From the NCBI RefSeq assembly GCF_011397635.1, contig NC_064775.1, forward strand, positions 17,590,954 to 17,654,953: a stretch of 64,000 bases of DNA, given 5' to 3'. How positions within the stretch are numbered: position 1 is the first letter of the stretch; the number at the start of each line of letters is the position of its first letter. A program made the position numbers and the translations under genes. Origin of the DNA: Epinephelus fuscoguttatus (taxonomy: Eukaryota; Chordata; Actinopteri; Perciformes; Serranidae). Under the pieces are notes generated by a model. That model saw nothing but the letters and a program-made list of their open reading frames with translations, made no database searches and had not been told where the DNA came from. Below, in pieces: positions 38,655 through 51,455 of the stretch.

Positions 38655-41600
38655 TCAGATACAAGTACACTCTTCAGGTATGATATTAGGCAAGGTCTCA
38701 TACTTAAAGGAGTACCCGCTGTCAGATGTTGTGGTGATTCTTAGCGACCTCATAGTCCCTGGGACCGGAGCGCAGCACTGTGTGATCCCCAGCATGGCAG
38801 AGGGTCTGTCCGAGGCCGAGCAGTTCCCATGACAGTAGTAGAAAGTCAGCACCTTTGGATGGACAATCCAGTTGTCCCAGCCCAGCTCCTCAAAGCTAAT
38901 TTCAGTCTCTGCTCTGTGGCAGTCGCTGTGCTGAGGTCTCTCCTGTGAGGGCCGCTGGAGCAGGTCGATCGCTGAAGGAGACCAGGGGATTGGTAGGGGT
39001 GCATGGCGGGGTGAGCGGACAGGACCACGAGGCTGAGCATGGACGTGGAGAAAGGGTGTCTTGGCTGGTTCATTGGTGTGGCACTGACAGGCTGGACAGC
39101 GAACCTGAAGCAGGAACGGGCCCTCAGCCACAGAGGCCAGCAGGTTTTGATCCACGTGGAAGGTGGCCCATCCGTCTGAGCTCATCTCCGATGGAGCCTC
39201 TGCTGCCTGGAGGAGCTCCTGCGCTGAGGTGTGAATGAACAGCTGGGCAGAAGAGTTGGCTGTGGCTCCTTCGTCTGCGTAGAACCAGAAGTGGGCAGAT
39301 GTGACCAGGGTGTCCTGGTTGTTCATGGAGGGCTGGAAGTAATATGTGAAGTGACTGTTGGTGGTTTCTCCGGGAGCTGAGTCAGATCTGGCACAGGATG
39401 AGTCTGCCAAAGTGAAATAAGAGAGCAGTTAGTAAAGTTCATTGCTTTTTTATTGGGCAATTTGGGGCTTCCTCAGAGTCCTGCTGATGTACAGCTCTAC
39501 TGCGGGAGGCTGTGACATCACTGTAGGGAGTGGTTACAGGCGCAACAAAGCTCTTGTGACCACATTTTCAGCCTGGTGTTCAGTTACTCTGTACAGCTGC
39601 TGTAATCACATAAATCATCTACACAGTCTTAAAGTAAAGGCCCATTCTATTAATTGTACTGCAAGGCAAGGGCTGACTATGAGATAATGGGCCCCTAGGC
39701 ACAGATGTGCAGACGGCCCCACCACCCATAGAGGCAAGACGCACAGACTTTGCGGTGGTTTTGCCCCTTTTATGTTGTTGTTTTGTGTCTCTTTGTAGTC
39801 ATTTAAAGCCTCTGTGGTTGTGTTATGTCTTTCATAGTCATTTTGTGTCTCTTTGTGGTTGTTTTACATCTTTTTTGCTTATTTTGTGTCTCTTTGAGGT
39901 AATTTTGTGACATTTTTGGTCATTGTGAGTCTCTTTGTAGTCATTTTGTGTCCCATGATTATTCTTTATATTTTTTGGTGATTTTTTTAGCCCTATTCGG
40001 ATGGGATTAGTTTAACATGGAAGGATTTTAGTCCTGTCCGAACGCGCCATGTCTGTAATCATTACGGAAAACGACTTTTACCTTCTGTAAAATGGTCCGG
40101 AGAAAATACCTTGGGTAATATTAATCCCGTGTGAACGCGATCCTCTGTAAAAATATATGTAAATATTTCGTCACATCCTGTTTACAACCTTTTTTGGGGG
40201 GAGACCAATCAAAACGGTCGAGAAGAAAGCACTTTTCAGTGCCACAAGACTTCTCTCATCTTGTGTTAAGTCAGCCTAATATAAATCCATATTGCTAATC
40301 GTTGTGTACACACAACGTAAATGTGACACATACAGGAAGCAACGTAGCACGCACAAGCCGAAAGGGAGGTGACGCCAGGGCGCAAACGGAGTTACCACTC
40401 CCATCTCTGGTAGAATTACGGAGATTTCTTGTCCCGTGCAAATCAGACGTTTATATTACACACATCCTGTGGTAAACTGACATTAGTCCACGTCCCTATG
40501 TAAAAATAATCCCGTCCGAATAGTACTTATGTGTCACTTTGTAGACATTTTAGGTCACTGTGAGGCAATTTTGAGACTTTTTGGTCCATTTCTGTCTCTT
40601 TGTGGTAATTTAATGTCTCTTTGCCATTGTTTTGTGTCTTTCTTGGTCGTTTTGTGTCTCTTGTAGCCATTTTAAGTCTCTTTGTGGTTGTTTTGTTTCT
40701 TTTGGTCATTTTGTGTCTGTTTGTAGTTATTTTGTGTCTCTTCATTGTGTGTCTCTTTGTCATTGTTTCGAGTCTTTTTCAGCCATAATATGTCACTTTG
40801 TAGCCGTTTTATGTCTCTGTGGTTGTTTTGTTTTTAGTTATTTTGTGTCTCTCTTCGCTGCTTTGTGTCTTTTTATAGTCATATTATGTCTCTTTGAGGT
40901 GTCACTATAGTAATTTTGTGTGTCTTTGTGGTTGTTTGAAGCGTTTTTTGGTGGTTTTATATATCTTTTTGTCATTTTGTCTCTTTGCCATTGTTCTTTT
41001 TTGTCCCTTTCTGTCTCTTTGTGGTGAGTTTTTGTCTCTATGCCGTGGTTTTGTGTATTTTTTGGTCGTTTTGTGTGTCTTTCATTTTGTGTATTTTTGT
41101 TGTTTTGTGTCCGGCCTTCTTGCTTTGTGTCTCTTTGTAGTCATTTTGTGTCTACTTGTGGTTGTTTTGTGTGTTTCTGCAGCTGCTTTAAGTCTCTTCA
41201 AGGTAAATTTGAGTCCTTTTTTTTGGTCTTTTAAGTGTTTTTTTTTTTTAGTATTTTTGTCTAATCTTTGTCTAATCTTCATGTTGTGTGTTTGTGGTCA
41301 TTTTGTGTCTCTTTTCCAATGTTTTGTGTCTTTTTTTTGGTCATTATAAGCCTCTTTGTAGTCATTTTGTGGCTATTTGTGGTAAATGTGTGTCTTTTTT
41401 GGTCTTTTTGTGTCTCTTTCATTTTGCGGCTTTTTTGGTCATAATATTTATCTTTGTCATTTTGTGTCGCTAGTTGTTTTTTTGTGTGTCTTTTTTGGTT
41501 GTTTTGTATTTCTTTGATTTTGTGTCTTACTGTGTTCTTGTGTGCATATGTTCATTTTGTCTTTTTGGTCACTTTGTGGCTGTTTTGTCCATTTTTGTAG

Positions 41601-42659
41601 TCACTTTGTGCAGTTCCTTTGCATTTTTTGTGGTCTTTTTATGTCTCTTTGTTGTCTTTTGAGTCTCTACCTTAAGTATTAATTGAGTGATAGTTTGCAG
41701 GCAGGGGCCAGGGGAGCCCTGACACTTTGGGCCATTGGGTCCGTTCCTTGTAGGCGCATTCAATAAACCATCCATGCTCCAAGGACACCTGCTTACGCAC
41801 AAATTTATTTGCAAAGGCTCCATATCATAAACTAATACAAAGTGCAGATAACTGAGTATGTTTCTTTCACATCTTCAGCGTGGATATCGTGAGTTTACTG
41901 CAATATAGATGGCAGTTAAGCCCAGGCAGTGTACTTTTAAACAAGAAACACAAATATTGAATTAAAACCTTTTTGGAAGCACTCTGCTGCACTTTCAGTT
42001 TAGTCTTATGCTCAAGCACCCTATTAAACCTGAAGACTAAGTATTTCAAATTTACTGTCACATGATCGGGGCAGTTTTGTAATGCAGTTGCAAGAAAATA
42101 TGATAAAACTGCGCTATGCTTGAATGGAATTGTACATTATATTATTTTTGCTCACTGAGTCTGTATAATTTCAGTCCTTAAAATATCAGATTTTCCACCA
42201 GAAAGCAAAATAATTCCTTCTATAGGACAAAAACACACTGGATTGAAGGATCCAAAATAAAGGTATACTGTTTTGGAGTGAAAGTGTGCACATTTAAGAG
42301 TTTTTGAGTTGTTATTCGGGTAGGAAAAAAAAGAAAATTAAAAAAAAAAAAAGCCTCTCACCAGAACTGGGGAAGAGAATAATTTGAGATGTTTCCTGGG
42401 TCAGACTGGTTTCAGGGTTAACCCACGCTGTCCTGCTTGTCCTGGGGACCCTCCGAGGTGTGCGCCTGGCTTCTGGATGTGCCATGTTCCCATCAGGTCC
42501 CTGCACTGTGGTTAGAGGCTCCTCCAGCTCGAGGCCCTCCAGCACTCGCTCTCTGAACCAGGACAACACCGCTTCCCGGGAGAGCTCCTCTCCCCTGCAG
42601 GCTTGTGTCAGAATATGGATCCACAGAGGGCCCAGGATGAAGACGGCACAAGACACCAT
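38655..42659 (-). CDS. inha: Inhibin alpha subunit precursor, 348 aa in two coding exons
   Basis: Exon 1 is 42659-42362 and exon 2 is 39403-38655, both on the minus strand, with GT/AG borders and a split Asp codon at the junction. The start ATG is at 42659, giving a hydrophobic signal peptide (MVSCAVFILGPLWIHILTQA). The mature domain follows a furin-type RSPR (residues 229-232) and is about 116 residues. It keeps seven cysteines in TGF-beta cystine-knot order: DCHR, YYCHGNC, QCC, EECTCI. ELGWDNWIVHP and SDSGYSFKYETLPN are near-diagnostic for inhibin alpha. With a beta subunit it forms the secreted gonadal hormone that restrains activin signalling and FSH. The 2958-bp intron is occupied mostly by a minisatellite-type repeat. 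Confidence 0.95.
39669..41750. repeat. Dispersed repeat with internal TTTTGTGTCTCTTTG minisatellite, copy B
   Basis: This has the same borders as copy A (13862-14910): ATGGGCCCCTAGGCACAGA at the left and CTGACACTTTGGGCCATTGG at the right. Its interior array is about twice as long and is interrupted by a MITE at 39991-40528. It fills most of the inha intron. The hydrophobic frames it produces have no biological meaning. Confidence 0.82.
39991..40528. mobile_element. MITE with CTATTCGGATGGGATTA termini
   Basis: The left end CCTATTCGGATGGGATTAG and the right end AATCCCGTCCGAATAG are inverted matches. The element is nested inside the minisatellite repeat of the inha intron. No protein is encoded. 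The target duplication is not clear, so the superfamily is left open. Confidence 0.72.
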
Positions 42660-43335
42660 GACTGTACTGAATGACAACCGCTTGACACTGTCGGGCTTTG
42701 TTTGGCTCTGCAGCTATCTGGGTCTCAGTGAAGTCTGCAAGCAAATGCATTTTGTTGCCAACACATAAATGGAAGATAGCAAAGAATGGCCTTGGCTGTT
42801 TCACACAGAATCAAGGGACTGTCTTTGCACTTTCTTCTTTTGTGTCTGCAGTTGCTTTCTGTTGGCACAGTCGACTTAAAGCTTGAAAAAAATATATTTC
42901 ACACCAATACAAAAACATCTTTATATGTTTTTAGCTGTGAGTAGCCCTCTCAAGATATATTGTGTGAGTGTTTATTATGCACTCTTTGACTCCATCATAG
43001 CGGCCGTATCTAACACACACCTGTTTTCCCACCAAACAAAAAGTCTTTGTCTACTGTAAGGAAAACCTGTGTGTGCCGTCTTTATCTGACTGGCCTTGAA
43101 TCCTTGTATCTGTCTCAGAGAAATATTTTTTAATAATGCATGTTTCTGCACAAGGACAATGTATCAGCTATGTCAGACCAACCAGTTGTCTTCAGAGTAA
43201 TGTCCACTTACTCACTTTCTCCAGAGTTTAAAACTGTGTTTAATTGTTTTTATCAGAAGATGGAGTTTGCACAGTTGTCATGGAGAAAAAATGACTCGTA
43301 AACTGAGCATCTTCTGATGAAGATAATACAGCCTG
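42660..43335 (-). other. Upstream flank of inha
   Basis: The inha promoter and 5' UTR should lie here, reading leftward. I see no strong TATA box or assignable transcription-factor site. No other gene is visible. Confidence 0.4.
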
Positions 43336-43721
43336 TTAAAGGATAACTTCGGTATTTTTAAACCTGGGCCCTATTTCCCCATGTGTATGTGTGCGTATGA
43401 TACTGTAGGTACAACTCGTTTTAAAATTGGTTCAGTATTGAGGGAGGCGGATGCAGCCTGCAGCCGCAAGGTAGATATGGGGGCAAATGCGTCCCGTATA
43501 AGTTTGCGCATTAAAAGTGCTTTTTTTCGCCACTGACCGGTTCAGATCGCCAGTGCTATCTCTGTAAATAGCATACTAAGCGTTTCGAACATTGTTTATA
43601 TAACATTACCTCCACTGTGTCTGTAGCTCTCTCTACTCGTGGGACAGCCGTATTCTTGAGGAAGAGGTGTTTCGGGATTGGATGTCTTCTCTTCTTCGGC
43701 TGGCAGTAGTCACCTTGGGAG

Positions 43722-44165
43722 TCTGTGGATATTCTCATTTATCCAGGTCAATTCCATTCTGGCAACAATTAAATCGTAGGCAACTGGACTTTGATTTTGT
43801 CTAGAAGACGTTTCGCCTCTTATCCAAGCGGCTTCATCAGTTCTCAACACATCAGTCTGACTAGTCCTCACTAGTCTGACAAACAGTGGAGTAAGACTCA
43901 GGTTTTTAACTAGTGAACTAGTGTGACTCACCTGACCCAAACAATGGTCCAGTGAAAGTCCACTAATGAAGTATTGTCTTATGAGGGTGGTGGGTGTACA
44001 CCTCCACAGAGGTTAAAAACCTGAGTCTTACTCCACTGTTTGTCAGAGTAGTGAGGACTAGTCAGACCGATGCGTTGAGAACTAATGAAGCCGCTTGGAT
44101 AAGAGGCGAAACGTCTTCTAGACAAAATCAAAGTCCAGTTGCCTACGATTTAATTGTTGCCAGAA
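43722..44165. mobile_element. Penelope-like 3'-end insertion in inverted (head-to-head) form
   Basis: A 444-bp insert is flanked by a perfect 12-bp direct repeat TCACCTTGGGAG (43710-43721 and 44166-44177). Its two arms, about 43758-43907 and 44014-44165, are inverted copies containing AAGCCGCTTGGATAAGAGGC and GAAACGTCTTCTAGACAAAA. This sequence resembles the 3' UTR of fish Penelope-like elements. It split the Kolobok-like element after that had inserted. Confidence 0.7.
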
Positions 44166-44169
44166 TCAC

Positions 44170-44365
44170 CTTGGGAGAAGTGACCACTGCAGATCCGGTG
44201 GTCTGCAAGGCGCAGTGTCTGGAGAGGAGTGTTAGCATCCATTTGTAGCACAACTAGCAACAACTTCAGCATCTCGCCATCTGACAAAGGCAGCCTTTGA
44301 AAGCTGTACGGGGTGTTGCGTGACATCCTGTTCTTGCAATTCAGATAAGCACAAATACGAACCAT
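44170..44365 (-). pseudogene. THAP zinc-finger exon of the Kolobok-like element
   Basis: The minus-strand reading MVRICAYLNCKNRM then FQRLPLSDGEM then RICSGHFSQGD matches a THAP DNA-binding domain: Cys-X4-Cys at the start, and Cys-X2-His-Phe near the end. A GTGATT donor follows at 44169-44168. The rest of the transposase is absent. Confidence 0.72.
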
Positions 44366-44763
44366 TGTTTTCAATCGATGCAGTAAAACTCTCAGCTGTA
44401 CTCCGGGACAACCAGCGCCACTCTGAGCGGTGCTCTGCATGGCTCCTCTGTTTTCTTCCGGCAACAAGCAAAGCTCTCGCGAGATGATGTCTCACACAGC
44501 CGGGAGGAGGTGAAGGGTCAGGTAAACAATTAGTATGCTATTTACAGAGATAGCACTGGCAATCTGAACTGGTCAGTGGCGAAAAAAGCACTTTTAATGC
44601 GCAAACTTATACGGGACGCATTTGCCCCCATATCTACCTCGCGGCTGCCGGTTGCATCCGCCTCCCTCAATACTGAACCAATTTTAAAATGAGTTGTACC
44701 TATGAATCACACACACACATACACATGGGGAAATAGGGCCCAGGTTGAAAAATACCGAAGTTA

Positions 44764-45825
<1,062 letters not shown>

Positions 45826-46082
45826 CTAGAGGAGAAGGAAAGAGTGATGGAAACTTCATATCATCACATTTTGTCCCAAAACAGGACACCAGCAATAGTA
45901 GTATAAAGACTTTACATGCAGAGATGATATTTATCATGCTCTCCTTTTGTTTTAGTGCAGAGTAAATCAGAGAGATAAAGATTTAAAAACCCATTTCCTA
46001 AATTCTACTATATTGAGAAGAATTACCCCCACTGATTTCAAATAAAGATAACTGATCACATCTGTCTGAAAAGCAACCGTGA

Positions 46083-46186
46083 TGCCACATGCCATTTATT
46101 TTTTATAGGCTCCAGCCCCCCACGACCCTCGAGAAGATAAGTGGTTACAAAAATGGATGGATGGATGGATGGATGGATGGATGGAT
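46083..46186 (+). mobile_element. LINE 3' tail with (GGAT)n
   Basis: The words GGCTCCAGCCCCCCACGACC and AGATAAGTGGTTACAAAAAT followed by ATGGATGGATGGATGG are the 3' tail of an RTE/Rex-type fish LINE. Only about 100 bp is present. The neighbouring sequence to 46560 shows no gene. Confidence 0.6.
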
Positions 46187-46569
46187 AATATGATCACTAA
46201 ATATCTCCACAGGTTTTGGATAAATATTAAGTTGGTTCAGCTTGATCAAGCCTATCAATGTCAAAGCAAATCATGTTGGTTATACTAAATTAATTGAATT
46301 TGTCAGATTATTAAATACTCATAGGATTGACTCGAAAATGCCAGAGTTGGAACTACTTCAAAAGATGCATGCAAATTGTTGCCTTAATTTTTAAAAGTTA
46401 AACCGGTGGATCCTTGTTTACAGTGTATAAAAACACTATCACAACTTGTACTTGTGTGTGTATTTTACAATTTCCTGACACCATGATTTTGGTTTTGCTT
46501 AAATTTAATGATAATTTGTTCAGAGTGATTATAAATAGCCTTAGCCTCTCAGCTGGGCTATTTTAACCC

Positions 46570-47400
46570 CTGTATGACGTGTGACAACAAACTGCGTGTA
46601 ACGTTACAAAAAACCTAATTGACGCAGACCCGTCCGTTTCTGTATACTGAAACCATTTTCCTCAGTGGAAACAAAGGTTTTATATACTCTTATTTCACAG
46701 ATAAGAAACTATAAATTGTGAAGACAGGAAAGCCTCCACTAAAATAGCATTTTAAGTCAACTGTGTGTGATTTATCCTTCAGGGATTTATCCAGGTTTCA
46801 TATGAGAAGAGGAAATCTCCGCTCATCACTAGGCTAATTTATACAATGTAAAATGCCATAGGCTGGCGCTAGCATGTTATATTTGTTTGGAAAACGTGTT
46901 TAATACAGGACAGTTGTTTTGTCAGTGAATTTTGTGAGTTGTAATGGAGCAAAACCGTGTGCCATTACCTTTGTTTAATGTTGCTGTTGTCCCTGGTTTT
47001 ATATGAGAGAAGGGAAAGAGCGCTAGTTGCTAGGCTAATCTATACAATGTAAAATGCCATAGGCTTGTGCTAATAACGTTAGCATGTTGTATTTGTGGGG
47101 AAAATGTGTCCAGATAAAGACAAGTGTTTGTCTGTGAATGCTGCAAGTTATAGTGAAGCAGATTTGTGCACTTGTGTTTGAAACTGTTGCTATTAAGCCA
47201 TGTTTAATGTGTGTTTTGGGTGTGTTTTGAATCAACTAAATTTTACAGCACTTCACAGAAACCTCTGCCACCAACAAGTGTTTTGGAGGTGTAACTGCAG
47301 AGTGACACAGACACACCACCGCACAAGTATAAGTGCTCACAATGGTGTGGGCAACATGCGTAGGGTCGACACACAACCATAAATCCACTTAAAGAAAAGA
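46570..47400. repeat. Harbinger-related repeat with an internal ~200-bp direct duplication
   Basis: The segment around 46640-46860 matches 62107-62318, which lies between the two coding pieces of the Harbinger accessory gene near 62 kb, so this copy is probably a deletion derivative. Within it, about 46795-46985 and 46993-47190 are direct repeats. Shared words are TACAATGTAAAATGCCATAG, GTTAGCATGTT-like and GTGAATTTTGTGAGTTGTAA-like. Confidence 0.6.
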
Positions 47401-47939
47401 CACTTGGCATGGTTGCACTGTAATGGTAGATTCAGGACCGACAAAACCTAGGTTAGCTAACTATCCGTTAGCTATGTAGCTAACATAAGCCCTGAGGGTT
47501 GAGAAGATAATAGTTTAGTTGTACAAAATGAGGGTACAAATATTTGCACCAAGGTGGGTATCATAGACATATATACATAGATGCTGCATCGACTGCCTGA
47601 GCGTGTCCTCGTCGGCCGCCATCTTGAATGGGTTTCGCTTCGCCTCCACAGTGCATTCACTTCTATTGAGGAAGGAGCTGTATGCACAAGTAAAATAGAA
47701 TAACTCACTGAATTTTCAACTGATTTTCACGCGGTATGGTTTGTTACAAACGGCACACATGTAGTTACGATACAGGATGCGTTTGTACATTAAAAATGCG
47801 GGATTTCATGCTTTAATACTTTCTGCAGATAGCAACAGCATGTTATTTAGGTCACAACACAGTTATTTTATTCACCTCAACCCCAGAGTGGGATATATAT
47901 ATATATATGTATATATATATACATACACAGTATTTATAA

Positions 47940-48110
47940 ACTGTATTATTATTATTATTATTATTATTATACACATATGATTACTGTCACACATGTATAC
48001 TGCCAGATATTCAACATATTGTACCACAGTAGCCAGAACTATAACTATAATATTATTACTTTAATTAATGTTGTTGTATGCTACTGTCATTGCCGTCTGT
48101 CCTGCATCTT

Positions 48111-48141
<31 letters not shown>

Positions 48142-48431
48142 TTCTGTCTCATTGTGTCATATGGATTACTGTTAATTCATTATGCTGATCTGTTCTGTAC
48201 GACATCTATTGCACGTCTGTCCGTCCTGGAAGAGGGATCCCTCCTCAGTTGCTCTTCCTGAGGTTTCTACCGTTTTTTTTCCCCGTTAAATAGGATTTTT
48301 TGGGGAGTTTTTCCTTATCCGCTGTGAGGGTCCAAAGGACAGAGGGATGTCATATGCTGTAAAGCCCTGTGAGGCAAATTGTGATTTGTGATATTGGGCT
48401 TTATAAATAAAATTGATTGAATTGATTGATA
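47940..48431 (+). mobile_element. LINE 3' UTR fragment ending in an AATAAAATTGATTGA tail
   Basis: The (ATT)n stretch, CCACAGTAGCCAGAACTATA, a (CT)n run, GGAAGAGGGATCCCTCCTCA and TGGGCTTTATAAATAAAATT in order are a widespread fish LINE (L2-type) 3' UTR with its TTGA-repeat tail. It is a 5'-truncated, non-coding insertion. Confidence 0.75.
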
Positions 48432-48433
48432 TA

Positions 48434-50064
48434 CAGTACAGGCCAAAAGTTTGGACACACCTTCTCATTCAATGCGTTTTCTTTATTTTCATGACTATTT
48501 ACATTGTAGATTCTCACTGAAGGCATCAAAACTATGAATGAACACATGTGGAGTTATGTACTTAACAAAAAAAGGTGAAATAACTGAAAACATGTTTTAT
48601 ATTCTAGTTTCTTCAAAATAGCCACCCTTTGCTCTGATTACTGCTTTGCACACTCTTGGCATTCTCTCGATGAGCTTCAAGAGGTAGTCACCTGAAATGG
48701 TTTCCACTTCACAGGTGTGCCTTATCAGGGTTAATTAGTGGAATTTCTTGCTTTATCAATGAGGTTGGGACCATCAGTTGTGTTGTGCAGAAGTCAGGTT
48801 AATACACAGCCGACAGCCCTATTGGACAACTGTTAAAATTCATATTATGGCAAGAACCAATCAGCTAACTAAAGAAAAACGAGTGGCCATCATTACTTTA
48901 GAGGAAATGAAGGTCAGTCAGTCCGGAAAATTGCAAAAACTTTAAATGTGTCCCCAAGTGGAGTCGCAAAAACCATCAAGCGCTATAACGAAACTGGCAC
49001 ACATGAGGACCGACCCAGGAAAGGAAGACCAAGAGTCACCTCTGCTTCTGAGGATAAGTTCATCCGAGTCACCAGCCTCAGAAATCGCAAGTTAACAGCA
49101 GCTCAGATCAGAGACCAGATGAATGCCACACAGAGTTCTAGCAGCAGACCCATCTCTAGAACAACTGTTAAGAGGAGACTGTGCGAATCAGGCCTTCATG
49201 GTCAAATAGCTGCTAGGAAACCACTGCTAAGGAGAGGCAACAAGCAGAAGAGATTTGCTTGGGCCAAGAAACACAAGGAATGGACATTAGACCAGTGGAA
49301 ATCTGTGCTTTGGTCTGATGAGTCCAAATTTGAGATCTTTGGTTCCAACTGCCGTGTCTTTGTGAGACGCAGAAAAGGTGAACGGATGGATTCCACATGC
49401 CTGGTTCCCACTGTGACGCATGGAGGAGGAGGTGTGATGGTGTGGGGGTGTTTTGCTGGTGACACTGTTGGGGATTTATTCAAAATTGAAGGCACACTGA
49501 ACCAGCATGGCTACCACAGCATCCTGCAGCGACATGCCATCCCATCCGGTTTGCGTTTAGTTGGACGATCATTTATTTTTCAACAGGACAATGACCCCAA
49601 ACACACCTCCAGGCGGTGTAAGGGCTATTTGACCAAGAAGGAGAGTGATGGAGTGCTGCGGCAGATGACCTGGCCTCCACAGTCACCGGACCTGAACCCA
49701 GTCGAGATGGTTTGGGGTGAGCTGGACCGCAGAGTGAAGGCAAAGGGGCCAACAAGTGCCAAACACCTCTGGGAACTCCTTCAAGACTGTTGGAAAACCA
49801 TTTCAGGTGACAACCTCTTGAAGCTCATCGAGAGAATGCCAAGAGTGTGCAAAGCAGTAATCAGAGCAAAGGGTGGCTATTTTGAAGAAACTAGAATATA
49901 AAACATGTTTTCAGTTATTTCACCTTTTTTTTGTTAAGTACATAACTCCACATGTGTTCATTCATAGTTTTGATGCCTTCAGTGAGAATCTACAATATAA
50001 ATAGTCATGAAAATAAAGAAAACGCATTGAATGAGATGGTGTGTCCAAACTTTTGGCCTGTACT

Positions 50065-50065
<1 letters not shown>
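48434..50065 (+). mobile_element. Near-complete Tc1-like transposon, 1632 bp
   Basis: It begins CAGTACAGGCCAAAAGTTTG and ends with the inverse, flanked by TA on both sides (48432-48433, 50066-50067). The inverted repeats are long, about 273 and 275 bp, and reach into the transposase 3' coding end. Both ends and the catalytic core are preserved; the transposase reading frame is broken near its N-terminus. Confidence 0.92.
48847..49901 (+). pseudogene. Tc1 transposase with one frameshift, catalytic DD34E intact
   Basis: Translation from ATG 48847 gives MARTNQLTKEKRVAIITL and then shifts by one base around 48898-48915. After the shift, an open frame runs to the stop at 49899-49901. It holds the HTH (VAKTIKRYNETGTHEDRPRK), a second HTH, and the catalytic motifs: VLWSDESKFEIFG (first Asp), FQQDNDPKHTSR (second Asp) and QSPDLNPVEMVWGEL (Glu). 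Only the single-base lesion separates it from a full-length enzyme. Fish Tc1 copies normally carry many lesions, so this is relatively young. Confidence 0.9.

Positions 50066-50067
<2 letters not shown>

Positions 50068-50126
<59 letters not shown>
50068..50126. repeat. (AC)n/(AT)n compound microsatellite
   Basis: About 42 bases of AC repeats pass into ATATATATATATAT, directly beyond the right TA of the Tc1 element. Confidence 0.9.
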
Positions 50127-50127
<1 letters not shown>

Positions 50128-51455
50128 GGCTATACTGTACTGTATAAACACAATATACACAATACAAAACATAGTATAGCATATTAATAAATGTATTAAT
50201 ATATTTTAACAAAGAAAAAGCTTGATTGTTGATTGAGTTTATTTCTTACACACACTCTCTTTTATACCCACAGCCATCAGACTTAATAATTCTTTGTTGA
50301 ATAGATGATCTTACAGACTTCTTTGAAATTTTCTTTTCGGGGATTAATAAAGTTCTTCTTATTCTTATTACACTGACTGCTGTGATCCCTCAAAAGTAGT
50401 AAAAAACATTTTCAGTATTTACATAAACACTGAAATTAATTTTGGTATTGGTATTATAACTATGAAAATGGGACTGTGGTCAAGATAATTTGAAAAAAGA
50501 TACAAAAGGATAAGCAGCAGGGGATATTTGCAGCACAGCAGGTGGAAAAGTGAATATGTGCACAAAGGTGTGCTATACATAATATGCTATACTGTGTTTC
50601 TATTGTGTATATTGTGTTTATACAGTATATAAATACTGTATTTACAGTATTTATATATATACAAAAGTATCCTGTATCATAACTACATGTGTGCCGTTTG
50701 TAACAAACCAAACCGTGTGAAAATCAGTTGAAAATTCAATGAGTTATTCTATTTTACTTGTGCATACAGCTCCTTCCTCAATCGAAGTGAATGCACTGTG
50801 GAGGCGAAGCGAGACCCATCCAAGATGGCGGCCGATGAGGACGTCGGCTCTGATAGGCAGCGGCAGTCAATGCGGAGTCTATGTATATATGTCTATGGGT
50901 GTGTATAAACAGCACACATCATTAATAATCCAGGGTATGAACAGTATCCACTTCTAATTGTACAGGGGTGTAAATAGCATACATTGCTATTTACATTACA
51001 GTACAGTACATGTCTTTGCAGGGAAACTTATTTTCACTGGAACAAACAAATTTAATCAACTTACCATGTTGTCCCTTCTTGTATCTTTGATACAATGAGA
51101 AATTGTTGCAGTTGATAAGTTGAAGTCAGTCCCTCTTGTTGATGTGCAACAGTTGAAATGGTGGACTGGCTATTTGTAGGCTTAGTCAGTTCCATGAGGA
51201 ACTCCATTCTAGAGTCCTCTTTGCTGAAACATTCCAACATTCGTGACACATCAGATTCTGTGACCTTCAGCTATGTTCCCAATGTCAATGTTTCATCATA
51301 CCTTTATTGCTCACTTTATTTTGCTAGCTGTCACTGAATGTTACCACAGTATTTAAATTTTGATGACTTTCCAGATGCGAGACTTTATATCCACGAAGCA
51401 TCCCGTACTGGTTTAGCTGCTGCCAGACGGAAATAGCAACTTCAAGCAGCAGATC

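Larger units (their letters stand above)
47562..50897. mobile_element. Long-TIR DNA transposon carrying nested LINE and Tc1 insertions
   Basis: The inverted arms are 47562-47790 and about 50660-50897. They begin CATAGACATATATACATAGA and share GGCCGCCATCTTG, CTGTATGCACAAGTAAAATA and TTTGTTACAAACGGCACACA. A 9-bp near-identical duplication flanks it: GGTGGGTAT (47553-47561) and GGTGTGTAT (50898-50906). No transposase of its own is seen. A long TIR with 9-bp duplication would suit a Mutator-like element, but that is only a suggestion. Confidence 0.65.

Noticed and set aside
40632-41662. Hydrophobic, Cys/Phe/Val-rich open frames that look like membrane proteins
   Set aside because: They are translations of the TTTTGTGTCTCTTTG minisatellite; frames overlap in several registers and have no start context or conservation.
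39780-41690. CRISPR-like regular array
   Set aside because: Units are contiguous degenerate minisatellite repeats without distinct spacers, in a eukaryotic intron.
42657-42677. A start for inha upstream of 42659
   Set aside because: The frame is open to 42677 but codon 42677-42675 is TTG; the first ATG is at 42659 and gives a proper signal peptide.
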